DNA from: Lachnospiraceae bacterium NSJ-143
Lineage (GTDB): Bacteria; Bacillota; Clostridia; Lachnospirales; Anaerotignaceae
DNA length: 64,000 nt
NCBI GenBank assembly: GCA_022867625.1
Contig: JALIFM010000001.1
Span: 558,001 to 622,000, forward strand
Reading direction: 5' to 3'
Shown: positions 34,445 to 43,493 of the stretch, one piece after another
How positions within the stretch are numbered: position 1 is the stretch's first letter
Layout: each line of letters begins with the position of its first letter
Position numbers and translations under genes: made by a program
The notes under the pieces: generated by a model
What the model was told of the DNA's origin: nothing
The model's input: the letters and a program-made list of their open reading frames with translations, nothing else
Databases searched by the model: none

Positions 34445-34454
34445 GATATATAAT
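34425..34454 (+). promoter_or_regulatory. Promoter of the hybrid histidine kinase gene, overlapping the operator
   Basis: TTGTAA (34425-34430), 18-base spacer, TATAAT (34449-34454). The -35 and spacer lie inside the TATAGTTGTA/TACAACTATA inverted repeat. Leader of about 140 bases to the start codon. Confidence 0.6.
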
Positions 34455-34599
34455 ATCAGCATAACCTTATTTTAAGATTTTTGAGTCGGATTATACGGTT
34501 TTTTTGCCGGTTATTTTATTGTTGTGAATACTGAATATTATATTCATCTTCAGTGAATTTTATGGAGCTGATAAAGTTGGTCAGACAGGGGTGGTGCGG

Positions 34600-36624
34600 T
34601 TGAATTTAAGGAATACTGACATAGGCATACGGATTAGATATATTGTTATTTATTTGGTGTCAGCGTTTGTTTTTCTGGCAGCGGTTATAATTTATACTGT
34701 TATGTCAAAAATTGGCGATGTGGAATGTAAACGGGATTTCCTTGAGGAGATTTTGCGCCATGATACGGCGGCTGTTGAAAATATTATAAATGAGTCATTT
34801 AATGAACTGCGGTATGTTTCAGATAATATAGAAAAAAGCGGTTTGAGGGAGGTTTCGGTTTCGAGCCTGAAAAAGGGGAGTTTTGATACAGTTTTGCTGG
34901 CGGACTCAGATGGAGGCTTGTTTTTACATACAGATGAAGGCGGGTTAGCCCGGATTGCAGAATTGGAGACCATTTTGGAAGAAAGCAAACTTGCATTTTA
35001 TGAAACGGAAACTCAAAAGTTTGCGGTGTTTTTTAAGAGCTTTAGTACGCCGGTTACAGATAATGGGCAGACCTTTGCCGGCTGTGCGGCTGTCAGGGAT
35101 ATGGGAGTATTTGATAATATTCTGGTCAATATTAATTCCAACGGAAAAACGGAAGTTTCTGTTCTGGACTTAAATGGTAATATTATTGCCGGCAAATACT
35201 GTTCAGGAGAAAATGTTTTTGATGTTTTCAAAGACGGATATACAGGTTGGCGTGAGGTGTTAATCGAAAGCAATGACTCTGAAGCTCCGATTTTTTTGAC
35301 TGTTGAGCACAGTGGGCAGGACTATTATACATATATAATGAGAATTGACGGTTCTGACTTATATATGACGGTTTCAATGCGTTCAGACAGTTTTGGGCCG
35401 ATTAAAAAAGGCTTTATGTATGGCTGGATTGGTGTTTTTGTTATGCTGTGGGCGTTGATTTTATGTTTTGTAATATTTAGATACTCAAAAGCCGCAGAGC
35501 GTGAGAAAAAAATACAGTCATTATTTTTATCAAAGGTGAGCCATGAGCTGAGGACACCTCTTAATGTGATATTGGGTGCTGGCTACCTTATGAGAAGGAA
35601 TATGTATAATGAGGAAAAGCTCAGTTATTATATGGATAAGGCCGATGATTCGGCCTCGCATCTGAAAGACATAATTGCTGATATTCTGGATTTGTGCAGA
35701 ATTAAGCTGGACAGCCTTGTGATTGATGAAAAGGCAGTATATCTGAATGATATTATTTTAGAAGTATATGGTGTTACAGCTGCAATGGCAAAAAAGGCAG
35801 GGGTAGAACTGCTGATTAAAAAGGCAATTTCGACGCCATGTATATATGGTGACAATGCCAGAATAAAACAGGTTCTGACCATATTAATCGGTAATTTTAT
35901 AAAAGCGTCGAAACCCGGCACAACTATAAACCTTTCTGTATCCCAGCGGCTGACTGGAAAGGACAGAGTTGAAACAGCTTTTTGTTTTTCCGGCATGTGC
36001 CGCAGGCTGAACAGTGAATTTATAGAAAGCCTGATAAGACATGACAAATGGCATAGGGATTTGGGTTTAGGAAATGACATAGACCTTGAGGGAACGATTT
36101 GCGGTGCTCTGATAGAAAAGATGAATGGCAGAATATTTTTGGAAGAATGCGGTGAAACGGAAATTGAGTTTACACTGAAAATACCATTTAATATATGTGA
36201 TAAGAGCCAGTATGTTTATAATTGGAAATGCGAAGGCCTGAAGGCTTCTGAGAAAAAGAAAATACTTATTGCTGAGGACAATGAACTGAGCCGTGAGATA
36301 GTGACAGAGATACTGAATGGTGTTGGTTTTAAGACATATACGGCTGCAAACGGGCTTGAGGCGGTCGAGATATTTGAAAGAAGCGGCCAAGGGGAGTTAA
36401 GCGCCGTGCTTATGGACCTGCATATGCCGGTAATGGACGGATATGAGGCTGCGGAAAGGATTAGGAACATTAACAGGGCTGATGCGAAAAGTGTGGCCAT
36501 TATAGCGCTTACAGCCAATGTTTTTGAAAACGAGGTAAACGCCGCTATAGCCGCCGGTATGGATTATGTTCTGACAAAGCCTGTTGATGTGAAAAAAATG
36601 ATGGAAATACTGAATGAGCTGTAA
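34600..36624 (+). CDS. Hybrid sensor histidine kinase with C-terminal receiver domain; degenerate ATPase
   Basis: About 674 residues. Helix 1 at about 10-35, an extracytoplasmic sensor region to about 268, helix 2 (GWIGVFVMLWALILCFVIF), then HisKA with VSHELRTPLN (His near residue 315). The HATPase region is unusual: the N-box reads LIGNFIKASKPG, no DxGxG G1 box is present, and the G2 box is reduced to GLGND. The C-terminal receiver (about 550-674) is intact, with Asp near 606 in LMDLHMPVMDG and the final Lys in LTKPVD. No DNA-binding output. Start uncertain: TTG at 34600 has GGGGTGG just upstream; GTG at 34591 or 34594 are alternatives. Confidence 0.85.
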   Translation: MNLRNTDIGIRIRYIVIYLVSAFVFLAAVIIYTVMSKIGDVECKRDFLEEILRHDTAAVENIINESFNELRYVSDNIEKSGLREVSVSSLKKGSFDTVLLADSDGGLFLHTDEGGLARIAELETILEESKLAFYETETQKFAVFFKSFSTPVTDNGQTFAGCAAVRDMGVFDNILVNINSNGKTEVSVLDLNGNIIAGKYCSGENVFDVFKDGYTGWREVLIESNDSEAPIFLTVEHSGQDYYTYIMRIDGSDLYMTVSMRSDSFGPIKKGFMYGWIGVFVMLWALILCFVIFRYSKAAEREKKIQSLFLSKVSHELRTPLNVILGAGYLMRRNMYNEEKLSYYMDKADDSASHLKDIIADILDLCRIKLDSLVIDEKAVYLNDIILEVYGVTAAMAKKAGVELLIKKAISTPCIYGDNARIKQVLTILIGNFIKASKPGTTINLSVSQRLTGKDRVETAFCFSGMCRRLNSEFIESLIRHDKWHRDLGLGNDIDLEGTICGALIEKMNGRIFLEECGETEIEFTLKIPFNICDKSQYVYNWKCEGLKASEKKKILIAEDNELSREIVTEILNGVGFKTYTAANGLEAVEIFERSGQGELSAVLMDLHMPVMDGYEAAERIRNINRADAKSVAIIALTANVFENEVNAAIAAGMDYVLTKPVDVKKMMEILNEL

Positions 36625-36640
36625 AAAGCAGCTGATATAA

Positions 36641-36679
36641 AAAATAAGCTCCCTGAAAGTAATTTCAGGGAGCTTATTT
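36641..36679 (-). terminator. Terminator of tRNA-Ser, shared with the convergent kinase gene
   Basis: A 16-17 bp perfect stem (AAATAAGCTCCCTGAAA and complement) with a 5-base loop; the T-run is on the minus strand. Confidence 0.9.
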
Positions 36680-36680
36680 A

Positions 36681-36766
36681 CGGAAGCGGTGGGATTTGAA
36701 CCCACGTGCCCCGGAGGGCAACCTGATTTCGAGTCAGGCTCGTTATGACCACTTCGATACGCTTCC
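36681..36766 (-). tRNA. tRNA-Ser(CGA)
   Basis: 86 bases with the long variable arm of a class II tRNA. Acceptor GGAAGCG/CGCTTCC, anticodon stem CCTGA/TCAGG with loop CTCGAAA (anticodon CGA), variable arm TGCCCTCCGGGGCA, T loop GGTTCAAATCC, discriminator G. CCA not encoded. Confidence 0.95.
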
Positions 36767-36778
36767 ACAGCAAAATAT

Positions 36779-36807
36779 ATATTAACAGAAAAATTTGTTT
36801 AATTCAA
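36779..36807 (-). promoter_or_regulatory. Probable promoter of tRNA-Ser
   Basis: On the minus strand TTGAAT, 17-base spacer, TAATAT (36784-36779), 13 bases before the tRNA 5' end. Confidence 0.6.
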
Positions 36808-37181
36808 TATGGAATTTAAATAATTATCAGATTTTTCAATATTTTTGAGCAGAATAAAAAGCATGGCAATTTTTTGGTGCAAAAAGCGGCAAAGCATTCG
36901 GTTTTGAGCTTTTTTATGATATAATAACTCCATGTTGGGCGGAGAGTGTTTTTTTAACATGCGCGCTGGTATGGAAGCATATCAAAAAGCCGGTAAAAGG
37001 TTTGAGAGACTTTGAGATATATGAAATTAAAACAGCAGGAAAATATAAACACTATGTGTAATGATTTATTCATATATTCTTCAAAAAATTATGGTATTAT
37101 AGTTTAAGTGCAGATTATTTGAAACATACTGATATATGAATGGAATAATATTTAAAGTAAAATAACAGGTAGGTATATTTG
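36808..37181. other. Intergenic region upstream of mutS2
   Basis: About 370 bases. A TATAAT near 36920-36925 and a TATTAT near 37093-37098 are possible -10 boxes for mutS2, without good -35 partners. A 27-codon ORF starts at the ATG about 8 bases after the first TATAAT (MLGGECFF...), with no ribosome binding site. CATGTT/AACATG arms in the same spot could pair. Not called as a gene. Confidence 0.4.
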
Positions 37182-39575
37182 ATGAACGAGAAGGTTTTTA
37201 AAACACTGGAATACAACAAAATAATAGAAAAATTAACGTCATACGCTGTTTCTCCCATGGGAAAAGAAATGGCGTCTTTGCTGCGACCTTCAACTGTATT
37301 GAGTGATATTGAGCTTTGGCAGAATGAGACCAGTGAGGCTGAGGCCATGATAATGCGCAAGGGCAGCATACCTCTCGGCGGTCTCAGGGAAATTCGGCCT
37401 CAGATTAAAAGGCTCTCTATGGGCGGAAGTCTGGGGATACCTGAGCTTTTGAATATAGGGGAATTTCTTTATGCCAGCAGGAGGGCCAAAAATTATTCGG
37501 TAAACGAGAACAAGGCTGAAAGATATGAAACAATAGGCCCACTGTTCGATTTGATTGTAGAGATTCCAAAGCTTGAAAAGGAAATTTCAAGGGTTATACT
37601 GTCGGAGACTGAAGTTGCTGATGACGCCTCACAGGGGCTGAAAAGTGTAAGACGGGAGATGTCCGTGTCAAACGACAGGATAAGGGAACACCTTAACAGC
37701 ATAATAAATTCCCAAACATACAGAACAATGCTTCAGGATTTTGTTATAACAATAAGAAATGACAGGTACTGTGTACCGGTAAAGAGTGAGTACCGCAACA
37801 GCTTCAGCGGCATGGTACATGACCAGTCCAACACAGGCTCGACACTTTTTATTGAGCCGCTTAGTGTAGTACAGCTTAATAACCGCATTAAGGAGCTGCA
37901 GATAAAGGAAAAAGAGGAAATAGAAAAAATACTCCAAAGGCTTTCGGCAAGTGTCTGTGAGAATCTGGACGCCATTGAGTCAAACCTCAGGATTCTTACA
38001 AAGCTGGATTTTGTTTTTGCTAAGGGTCAGCTTTCTATATCAATGAGGGGCACAAAGGCCCTGTTTAACAACAGAAAATATATTAATATTAAAAAGGGCA
38101 GGCATCCGCTTTTAAACAGAGAAACTGTTGTGCCTGTAAATATATATCTGGGCGGCGAATTCACAACGCTTCTTATAACAGGCCCAAACACTGGAGGAAA
38201 AACTGTTGCGCTTAAAACCCTCGGGCTTTTTCAGCTTATGGGCCAGTCGGGGCTTCATATACCGGCCTTTGATAATTCGGAGCTTGGGGTATTTGACGAA
38301 ATATTTGCCGATATAGGTGATGAGCAGAGCATAGAGCAGAATTTGAGTACGTTTTCTGCCCATATGAAAAACACTGTATATATACTTGAAAACGTAACGG
38401 ACGACTCTCTTGTGCTTTTTGACGAGCTGGGAGCCGGCACTGACCCGGTAGAGGGGGCGGCCCTTGCCATGAGCATAATACAGAGCCTTAAGGAAAGGAA
38501 TATAAGGACTGCTGTTACAACACATTACAGTGAGCTTAAGGTATACGCTCTTTCTACTGACGGGGTGGAAAACGCCAGCTGTGAATTTGATGTTGAGTCC
38601 TTGAAGCCTACTTACAGGCTTTTGATTGGAATACCGGGAAAAAGCAATGCCTTCGCGATTTCAAAGCGCCTTGGCCTGAATGACAGCATAATAGATGGGG
38701 CCAGGGAATTTGTAGGGCACGAAAACGCCAAGTTTGAAGATGTAATAACCGATTTGGAAATAAGCAAGCGTTCTGTTGTGCTTGAGCAGGAAAGAGCTGA
38801 GGAATACCGGCTTGAGGCTGAAAGGCTTAAAAGGGAAGTTGAAAAGCAGAAGGAAAAAACGCGCCAACAGAAGGAAAAGATAATAGCCGAGGCACGTGAG
38901 CAGGCCAGAATGATTTACCAGAAAGCAAAGGAAGAAGCCGACTCGATAATTAAAGAAATGAACAGGGAAGCCAGAAACAGGGCGAACCAGGAAAAAATGA
39001 ACGAAAGCAGAAGGATGATAAAGGAAAAGCTTTCAAGCGCCGATTCTGAGATTTCAAAAATGCTTGCAAAGCGGCGTAAACAGAACAAGGCGCCTGAAAA
39101 AATTGAGACCGGCGACAGTGTTTATATTATATCTTTTGACCAGCATGGAACAGTTGTTTCGCCGCCTGACGAGGGCAAGAATGTTATGGTGCAGATGGGA
39201 AGCATGAAAATCAAAATTCCTATGGGTGAGCTTGTAATTGACGAAAAGTCGGAAAAGGAGAACAAGCCGCAGAATACAGGTTTAAGAAATGTTTCAAGGA
39301 AGGCCGCCGCAGGCAAGTCAATGCTTGTAAGCCCTGAGATAGACTGCCGTGGCCAGACAGTTGACGAAGGTATAGGCAACATTGATAAATATATAGATGA
39401 CGCATACCTTGCGGGGCTTAAGCAGGTTACAATAATTCACGGAAAGGGAACAGGAGTCCTGCGTGCGGCAGTACAGAGGTATCTTGCCAAAAATCCACAT
39501 GTAAAATCATACAGGCCCGGCGTTTACGGTGAGGGGGAAATGGGTGTTACGGTTGTGGAGCTTAAAAACAGCTGA
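37182..39575 (+). CDS. mutS2: Endonuclease MutS2
   Basis: 797 residues, full length. The core/lever region contains NDRYCVPVKSEYRN and HDQSNTGSTLFIEP; the ATPase has Walker A LLITGPNTGGKT, Walker B LVLFDELGAGTDP and TTHYSELK. A long coiled coil (about 515-620) precedes a KOW-like segment and the C-terminal Smr nuclease domain (IDCRGQTVDEG, IIHGKGTGVL). MutS2 acts on branched DNA or, in Bacillus, on collided ribosomes. The ATG at 37182 follows AGGTAGG 9 bases upstream; the TTG immediately before it is not needed. Followed after 55 bases by a two-component pair. Confidence 0.96.
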   Translation: MNEKVFKTLEYNKIIEKLTSYAVSPMGKEMASLLRPSTVLSDIELWQNETSEAEAMIMRKGSIPLGGLREIRPQIKRLSMGGSLGIPELLNIGEFLYASRRAKNYSVNENKAERYETIGPLFDLIVEIPKLEKEISRVILSETEVADDASQGLKSVRREMSVSNDRIREHLNSIINSQTYRTMLQDFVITIRNDRYCVPVKSEYRNSFSGMVHDQSNTGSTLFIEPLSVVQLNNRIKELQIKEKEEIEKILQRLSASVCENLDAIESNLRILTKLDFVFAKGQLSISMRGTKALFNNRKYINIKKGRHPLLNRETVVPVNIYLGGEFTTLLITGPNTGGKTVALKTLGLFQLMGQSGLHIPAFDNSELGVFDEIFADIGDEQSIEQNLSTFSAHMKNTVYILENVTDDSLVLFDELGAGTDPVEGAALAMSIIQSLKERNIRTAVTTHYSELKVYALSTDGVENASCEFDVESLKPTYRLLIGIPGKSNAFAISKRLGLNDSIIDGAREFVGHENAKFEDVITDLEISKRSVVLEQERAEEYRLEAERLKREVEKQKEKTRQQKEKIIAEAREQARMIYQKAKEEADSIIKEMNREARNRANQEKMNESRRMIKEKLSSADSEISKMLAKRRKQNKAPEKIETGDSVYIISFDQHGTVVSPPDEGKNVMVQMGSMKIKIPMGELVIDEKSEKENKPQNTGLRNVSRKAAAGKSMLVSPEIDCRGQTVDEGIGNIDKYIDDAYLAGLKQVTIIHGKGTGVLRAAVQRYLAKNPHVKSYRPGVYGEGEMGVTVVELKNS

Positions 39576-39630
39576 CATACGCTTTATGTGGTCTATGTGT
39601 AAAATAAAAAACTAAAAGGAGGTTGAAAAC

Positions 39631-40320
39631 ATGTCTGTTAAGCAGAAGATATTGATTGTGGATGATGACGAACATATATCTGAGCTGATATCGCTCTACC
39701 TTATAAGGGAAGGGTATGACACAAAAGAGGTTCACGATGGAAGGTCGGCCGTTGAGGCTTTTTTGTCGTACAACCCCGATTTGATTATGCTTGATATAAT
39801 GCTTCCTGTTATGGACGGATATGAGGTATGCAAGGAAGTAAGAAAGACAAGCTCTGTACCTATAATAATGCTTACGGCAAAAGGCGACACTATAGATAAA
39901 GTGCTTGGACTTGAGCTTGGGGCAGACGACTATATTGTCAAACCCTTTGAGCCAAAGGAAATGACAGCCAGAGTCAAGGCTGTTTTGAGGAGATTTGAGA
40001 CAGGCAGAACAAAGGAAAGCTCTAAAATACTTGAGTTTGATAACCTTGAGATAAATATGGAAAACTATACGGTAAAATACCATGGCGAGATTTTGAGCTT
40101 TCCTCCAAAAGAGTTTGAGCTTTTGTATTTTCTGGCCAAAAGGCCAAATCAGGTATTTACCAGAGACCAGCTTCTTGATAAAATATGGGGGTATGAGTAC
40201 ATAGGGGATACAAGGACTGTGGATGTCCATATAAAGAGAATCCGCGAGAAATTTGACCGGAAAGACCCTTGGGCTGTAAAAACTGTGTGGGGCGTAGGAT
40301 ATAAATTTGAGGTGGAATAA
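39631..40320 (+). CDS. OmpR/PhoB-family response regulator
   Basis: 229 residues. Receiver domain 1-120 with the acidic pair VDDDEH, phospho-acceptor Asp in IMLDIMLPVMDG and Lys in VKPFEP; winged-helix Trans_reg_C domain about 135-229 (FPPKEFELLYFLAKRPNQV, RTVDVHIKRIREK, VWGVGYKFE). The ATG at 39631 follows AAAGGAGG. Ends 5 bases before the kinase gene, its evident partner. The controlled genes are not known; the closest downstream neighbour is a purine permease. Confidence 0.94.
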   Translation: MSVKQKILIVDDDEHISELISLYLIREGYDTKEVHDGRSAVEAFLSYNPDLIMLDIMLPVMDGYEVCKEVRKTSSVPIIMLTAKGDTIDKVLGLELGADDYIVKPFEPKEMTARVKAVLRRFETGRTKESSKILEFDNLEINMENYTVKYHGEILSFPPKEFELLYFLAKRPNQVFTRDQLLDKIWGYEYIGDTRTVDVHIKRIREKFDRKDPWAVKTVWGVGYKFEVE

Positions 40321-40325
40321 CGCTT

Positions 40326-41750
40326 ATGTTTAAGCACACTATATTAAAAAAGCAGATGTTTCTGTATATGAGCATAATACTGATACTGTTTGGTATATTC
40401 GGTTCCGGAATTTCATTTATATACACTCGCCATTATATGAACGAACAGGAACAGCAGCTCATACTCCAGGGGGAGCGGTTTAAGGAATCGCTGAGCAACC
40501 TCTATTACAGCGGTGATATTGACGCTTCAAGCCTTAACTTTGAGTTTCAGGTAATGAAAAAGTATATGGGGACAAGCGTGTTTTTTATGAACAGCAAAGG
40601 GCAGATAAGCTTTACCTCGTCTGATGTAAACCAGAAATGGATAGGCCAGACTATTACGGACGAGGCTGTCAACATTGTTTTAAACGGAAAGGTAGCTACC
40701 GTACAGGGAAAAATCGGCGGCATGTTTAACGAAGCTGTTTTGACAGTAGGTTACCCTATAGTTATAGACGGAACGCTGATAGGCGGCGTTTTTATGTGCA
40801 AGCCTATGGATATACTGCGCTCGTCTATGAGCTCAGTTGTGTTTTTAATGCTTGGGTATATGGTGCCTGTTATCATAATGGGGCTTGCACTTATATACTA
40901 TTCCACAAAGAAGATAACAGGCCCGCTTATAGAGATGAACGAGGCTGCAAAGGTAATAGCCGACGGACGGCTTGACAAGCGCATTGAGGTGGAAAGCGAG
41001 GACGAGGTGGGGCAGCTTGCTACGTCTTTTAACCTTATGGCTGAAAGTCTGGAGGAAACAGAAAAGTGCCGCAGGGAGTTTATAGCGAATGTATCGCACG
41101 ATTTGAGAAGCCCGCTTACAAGCATACGCGGATTTATAGAGGCCATAGCGGACGGTACGATACCTTATGAAAAACAGAATTACTACCTGAAAATTGTTAT
41201 GGAGGAAACCGGACGTCTGTCAAAGCTTGCAAACGATATGGTTGACCTGAGCAGTGTGCAGGCTGGGGCTATGGTTCTGGAGCGCTGCGATTTTGACATT
41301 AACGACCTTATACGTGAAAGCGTGGAGGCTATGGAGCCAAGGTTTAATAAGAAAAATATAAAGGTAAACGCCATATTTACTGACGAGGTCACAATAGTAA
41401 ACGCTGACCCTAACAAAATAAAAAGGGTTATACAGAACCTTTTGGACAACGCGGTTAAGTTTTCTTACGACGGAGGGGAGATAACCGCAGAGGTACAGGA
41501 AAAGGACAAGAAGGTTTTTGTTTATATAAGAGACAACGGAAAAGGAATAACCGATGATGAGATGAAGCATGTCTTTGAGCGGTTTTTCAAGGCTGATGCT
41601 TCAAGGGGGCTTGACAAGACCGGTGTTGGACTTGGGTTGTCCATAGTAAAGGAATTTATAAATGCCCACGGGGAAAGGGTAGATGTGAAAAGCAGGCCGG
41701 AAGGCGGAACAGAATTTTTGTTTACGCTTAAGCCGGCTGACAAAAAATAG
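40326..41750 (+). CDS. Membrane sensor histidine kinase
   Basis: 474 residues. Helix 1 about 11-33, an extracytoplasmic sensor (to about 165), helix 2 (VVFLMLGYMVPVIIMGLALIY), HAMP (about 192-245), HisKA with NVSHDLRSPLTSIRGF, and a complete HATPase: NLLDNAVKFS, DNGKGI, FERFFKAD, GVGLGLSIVKEF. Typical ResE/PhoR class. The sensor region shows a short Cache-like or PAS-like stretch (VFFMNSKGQISFTS), so a small ligand is possible. The ATG at 40326 follows GAGGTGGAATAACG. Confidence 0.94.
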   Translation: MFKHTILKKQMFLYMSIILILFGIFGSGISFIYTRHYMNEQEQQLILQGERFKESLSNLYYSGDIDASSLNFEFQVMKKYMGTSVFFMNSKGQISFTSSDVNQKWIGQTITDEAVNIVLNGKVATVQGKIGGMFNEAVLTVGYPIVIDGTLIGGVFMCKPMDILRSSMSSVVFLMLGYMVPVIIMGLALIYYSTKKITGPLIEMNEAAKVIADGRLDKRIEVESEDEVGQLATSFNLMAESLEETEKCRREFIANVSHDLRSPLTSIRGFIEAIADGTIPYEKQNYYLKIVMEETGRLSKLANDMVDLSSVQAGAMVLERCDFDINDLIRESVEAMEPRFNKKNIKVNAIFTDEVTIVNADPNKIKRVIQNLLDNAVKFSYDGGEITAEVQEKDKKVFVYIRDNGKGITDDEMKHVFERFFKADASRGLDKTGVGLGLSIVKEFINAHGERVDVKSRPEGGTEFLFTLKPADKK

Positions 41751-41834
41751 TAATATGCGCTGGAACCGCTGTATACTGCGGTCGGGCTTATATTAATAAA
41801 TAATTATTTTTTATTTTAGGAAAGGGGTTTAAAA

Positions 41835-43172
41835 ATGGAGTTTTTGGAAAAATGCTTCAAACTCAAAGAAAACAAGACTACAGTAAGAACAGAAGTCTAT
41901 GCGGGCCTTACAACATTTATGACTATGGCCTACATACTTATTGTCAACCCGAGCCTGCTGAGCGCCGCCGGCATGGATTCCGGGGCTGTTCTTACGGCTA
42001 CGGCCATTGGTTCTGCGATAGGAACGTTCTGTATGGCCGCGTTTTCTAATTATCCTTTTGCGCTTGCTCCCGGTATGGGGCTTAACGCGTATTTCGCTTT
42101 TACGGTTGTGCTGCAAATGGGCTACTCATGGCAGATGGCTCTTGCCGCCGTATTTGTGGAAGGAATTATATTTATAATACTTTCCCTTATAAATGTAAGG
42201 GAAGCTATTTTCAACGCTATACCTAAAAACATGAAGTCAGCGGTAAGTGTGGGAATAGGGCTTTTTATAGCGTTTATAGGCATGCAGAACGCGGGGATAA
42301 TTGTAAATGAAGATGCTACGCTTGTTACACTTGGAAACGTAAAGAGCGTAACTGTGCTTCTTGCGCTTGTTGGCCTTGTGATAACAATGGTGCTTGTGGC
42401 AAGAAAGGTAAAAGGAGCCCTGTTCTTTGGAATTATAATAACTTATATAATAGGAATAATATGCCAGCTTACAGGTATTTATGCCGTAAACCCTGACGCA
42501 GGCATGTATTCTCTTCTGCCTTCAGGCATAATATCAACACCGCCTTCCATATCATCTACATTTATGAAGATGGATTTTTCAAAGGTTTTGACAGGCGACT
42601 TTATTATAATAATGTTCTCATTCCTTTTTGTTGACCTTTTTGATACTTTGGGAACTCTTATAGGCGTATCTACAAAGGCGGGTTACCTTGATAAAGACGG
42701 GAAGCTTCCGAGGATTAAAGGTGCGCTTCTGGCAGATGCTATAGGAACTACAGCGGGCGCTGTTCTGGGAACATCTACAGTTACAACGTTTGTAGAAAGC
42801 GCCTCGGGAGTTACAGAGGGAGGACGTACAGGCCTTACATCTGCTATAGTAGGAGTTCTGTTTCTGGTAGCGCTTATATTCTCACCTGTAATAATGGCGA
42901 TACCGTCATTTGCAACGGCGCCGGCCTTAATTGTAGTTGGTCTTTTTATGATTGAGCAGGTAGTAAATATAGATTTTAAGGACTATACAGAGGGATTCCC
43001 GGCGTTTATGACCATTATAATGATGGTTGTAGCCTACAGCATTTCCACAGGACTTATATTTGGCACAATATCTTATGTGCTGCTTAAGCTCTTTACAGGA
43101 AAGTCAAAGGATTTGAACCCTGTAATAGTTGTTATCGCGCTTTTGTTTGTTATTAAGCTCGCTTTGGGCTGA
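41835..43172 (+). CDS. NCS2-family purine permease (AzgA/PbuG type)
   Basis: 445 residues, about 12-14 helices. Signature segments: RTEVYAGLTTFMTMAYILIVNP at the start, APGMGLNAYFAF, FLFVDLFDTLGTLIGV and TSTVTTFVESASGVTEGGRTGL. These are the AzgA/PbuG hypoxanthine-guanine permeases, proton symporters in the cytoplasmic membrane. The ATG at 41835 follows AGGAAAGGGG. The 84 bases upstream contain a small hairpin (ACCGC...GCGGT) but are too short and lack the core of a purine riboswitch. A terminator follows and isolates it from the ribosomal operon. Confidence 0.92.
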   Translation: MEFLEKCFKLKENKTTVRTEVYAGLTTFMTMAYILIVNPSLLSAAGMDSGAVLTATAIGSAIGTFCMAAFSNYPFALAPGMGLNAYFAFTVVLQMGYSWQMALAAVFVEGIIFIILSLINVREAIFNAIPKNMKSAVSVGIGLFIAFIGMQNAGIIVNEDATLVTLGNVKSVTVLLALVGLVITMVLVARKVKGALFFGIIITYIIGIICQLTGIYAVNPDAGMYSLLPSGIISTPPSISSTFMKMDFSKVLTGDFIIIMFSFLFVDLFDTLGTLIGVSTKAGYLDKDGKLPRIKGALLADAIGTTAGAVLGTSTVTTFVESASGVTEGGRTGLTSAIVGVLFLVALIFSPVIMAIPSFATAPALIVVGLFMIEQVVNIDFKDYTEGFPAFMTIIMMVVAYSISTGLIFGTISYVLLKLFTGKSKDLNPVIVVIALLFVIKLALG

Positions 43173-43181
43173 CATTACTTT

Positions 43182-43216
43182 CACCGCAGGGCAGTTTGCT
43201 CTGCGGTGCTTTTTTA
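43182..43216 (+). terminator. Terminator of the purine permease gene
   Basis: CACCGCAG-G-GCA / TGC-T-CTGCGGTG nested stem, then C and six Ts. Confidence 0.92.
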
Positions 43217-43458
43217 TATAATAATGTAGAAACTGGGCTGAATTATATTTTGTGATTAATTTCCAGAAGGGCTGGGAAGAATATTATTAAAGTTCCGGTT
43301 AAAAACGCTGAATTTAAAGAGTGTGTAAGACTGGTTAAAAATATGTATTTTTGAAGCTGTCTGGCGTTTATGTATGGAATGTATAAAATTATGGTTATCT
43401 TTATGGAAATATTGGTCGGTTTTTTATGAAAAATAAGCCTTAAATTCAAAAAAAAAGC

Positions 43459-43487
43459 TTGCAATATTTTCACCTGTGCTGTATAAT
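43459..43487 (+). promoter_or_regulatory. Sigma-A promoter of the S10-spc-alpha operon
   Basis: TTGCAA, 17-base spacer, TATAAT; predicted transcription start near 43494, about 230 bases before rpsJ. Confidence 0.85.
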
Positions 43488-43493
43488 TACCAA

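Noticed and set aside
36925-37075. Two short overlapping ORFs upstream of mutS2 (27 codons starting MLGGECFF; a second frame ending KTAGKYKHYV)
   Set aside because: The first has no ribosome binding site and the second has no usable start codon; they may be remnants but nothing supports coding.
39562-40230. 222-codon antisense ORF across the response regulator gene
   Set aside because: Opposite a fully conserved OmpR-family gene, with no binding site and no domain.
41751-41834. Purine riboswitch before the NCS2 permease
   Set aside because: The interval is only 84 bases and the three-way junction core is not there; just a small ACCGC/GCGGT hairpin.
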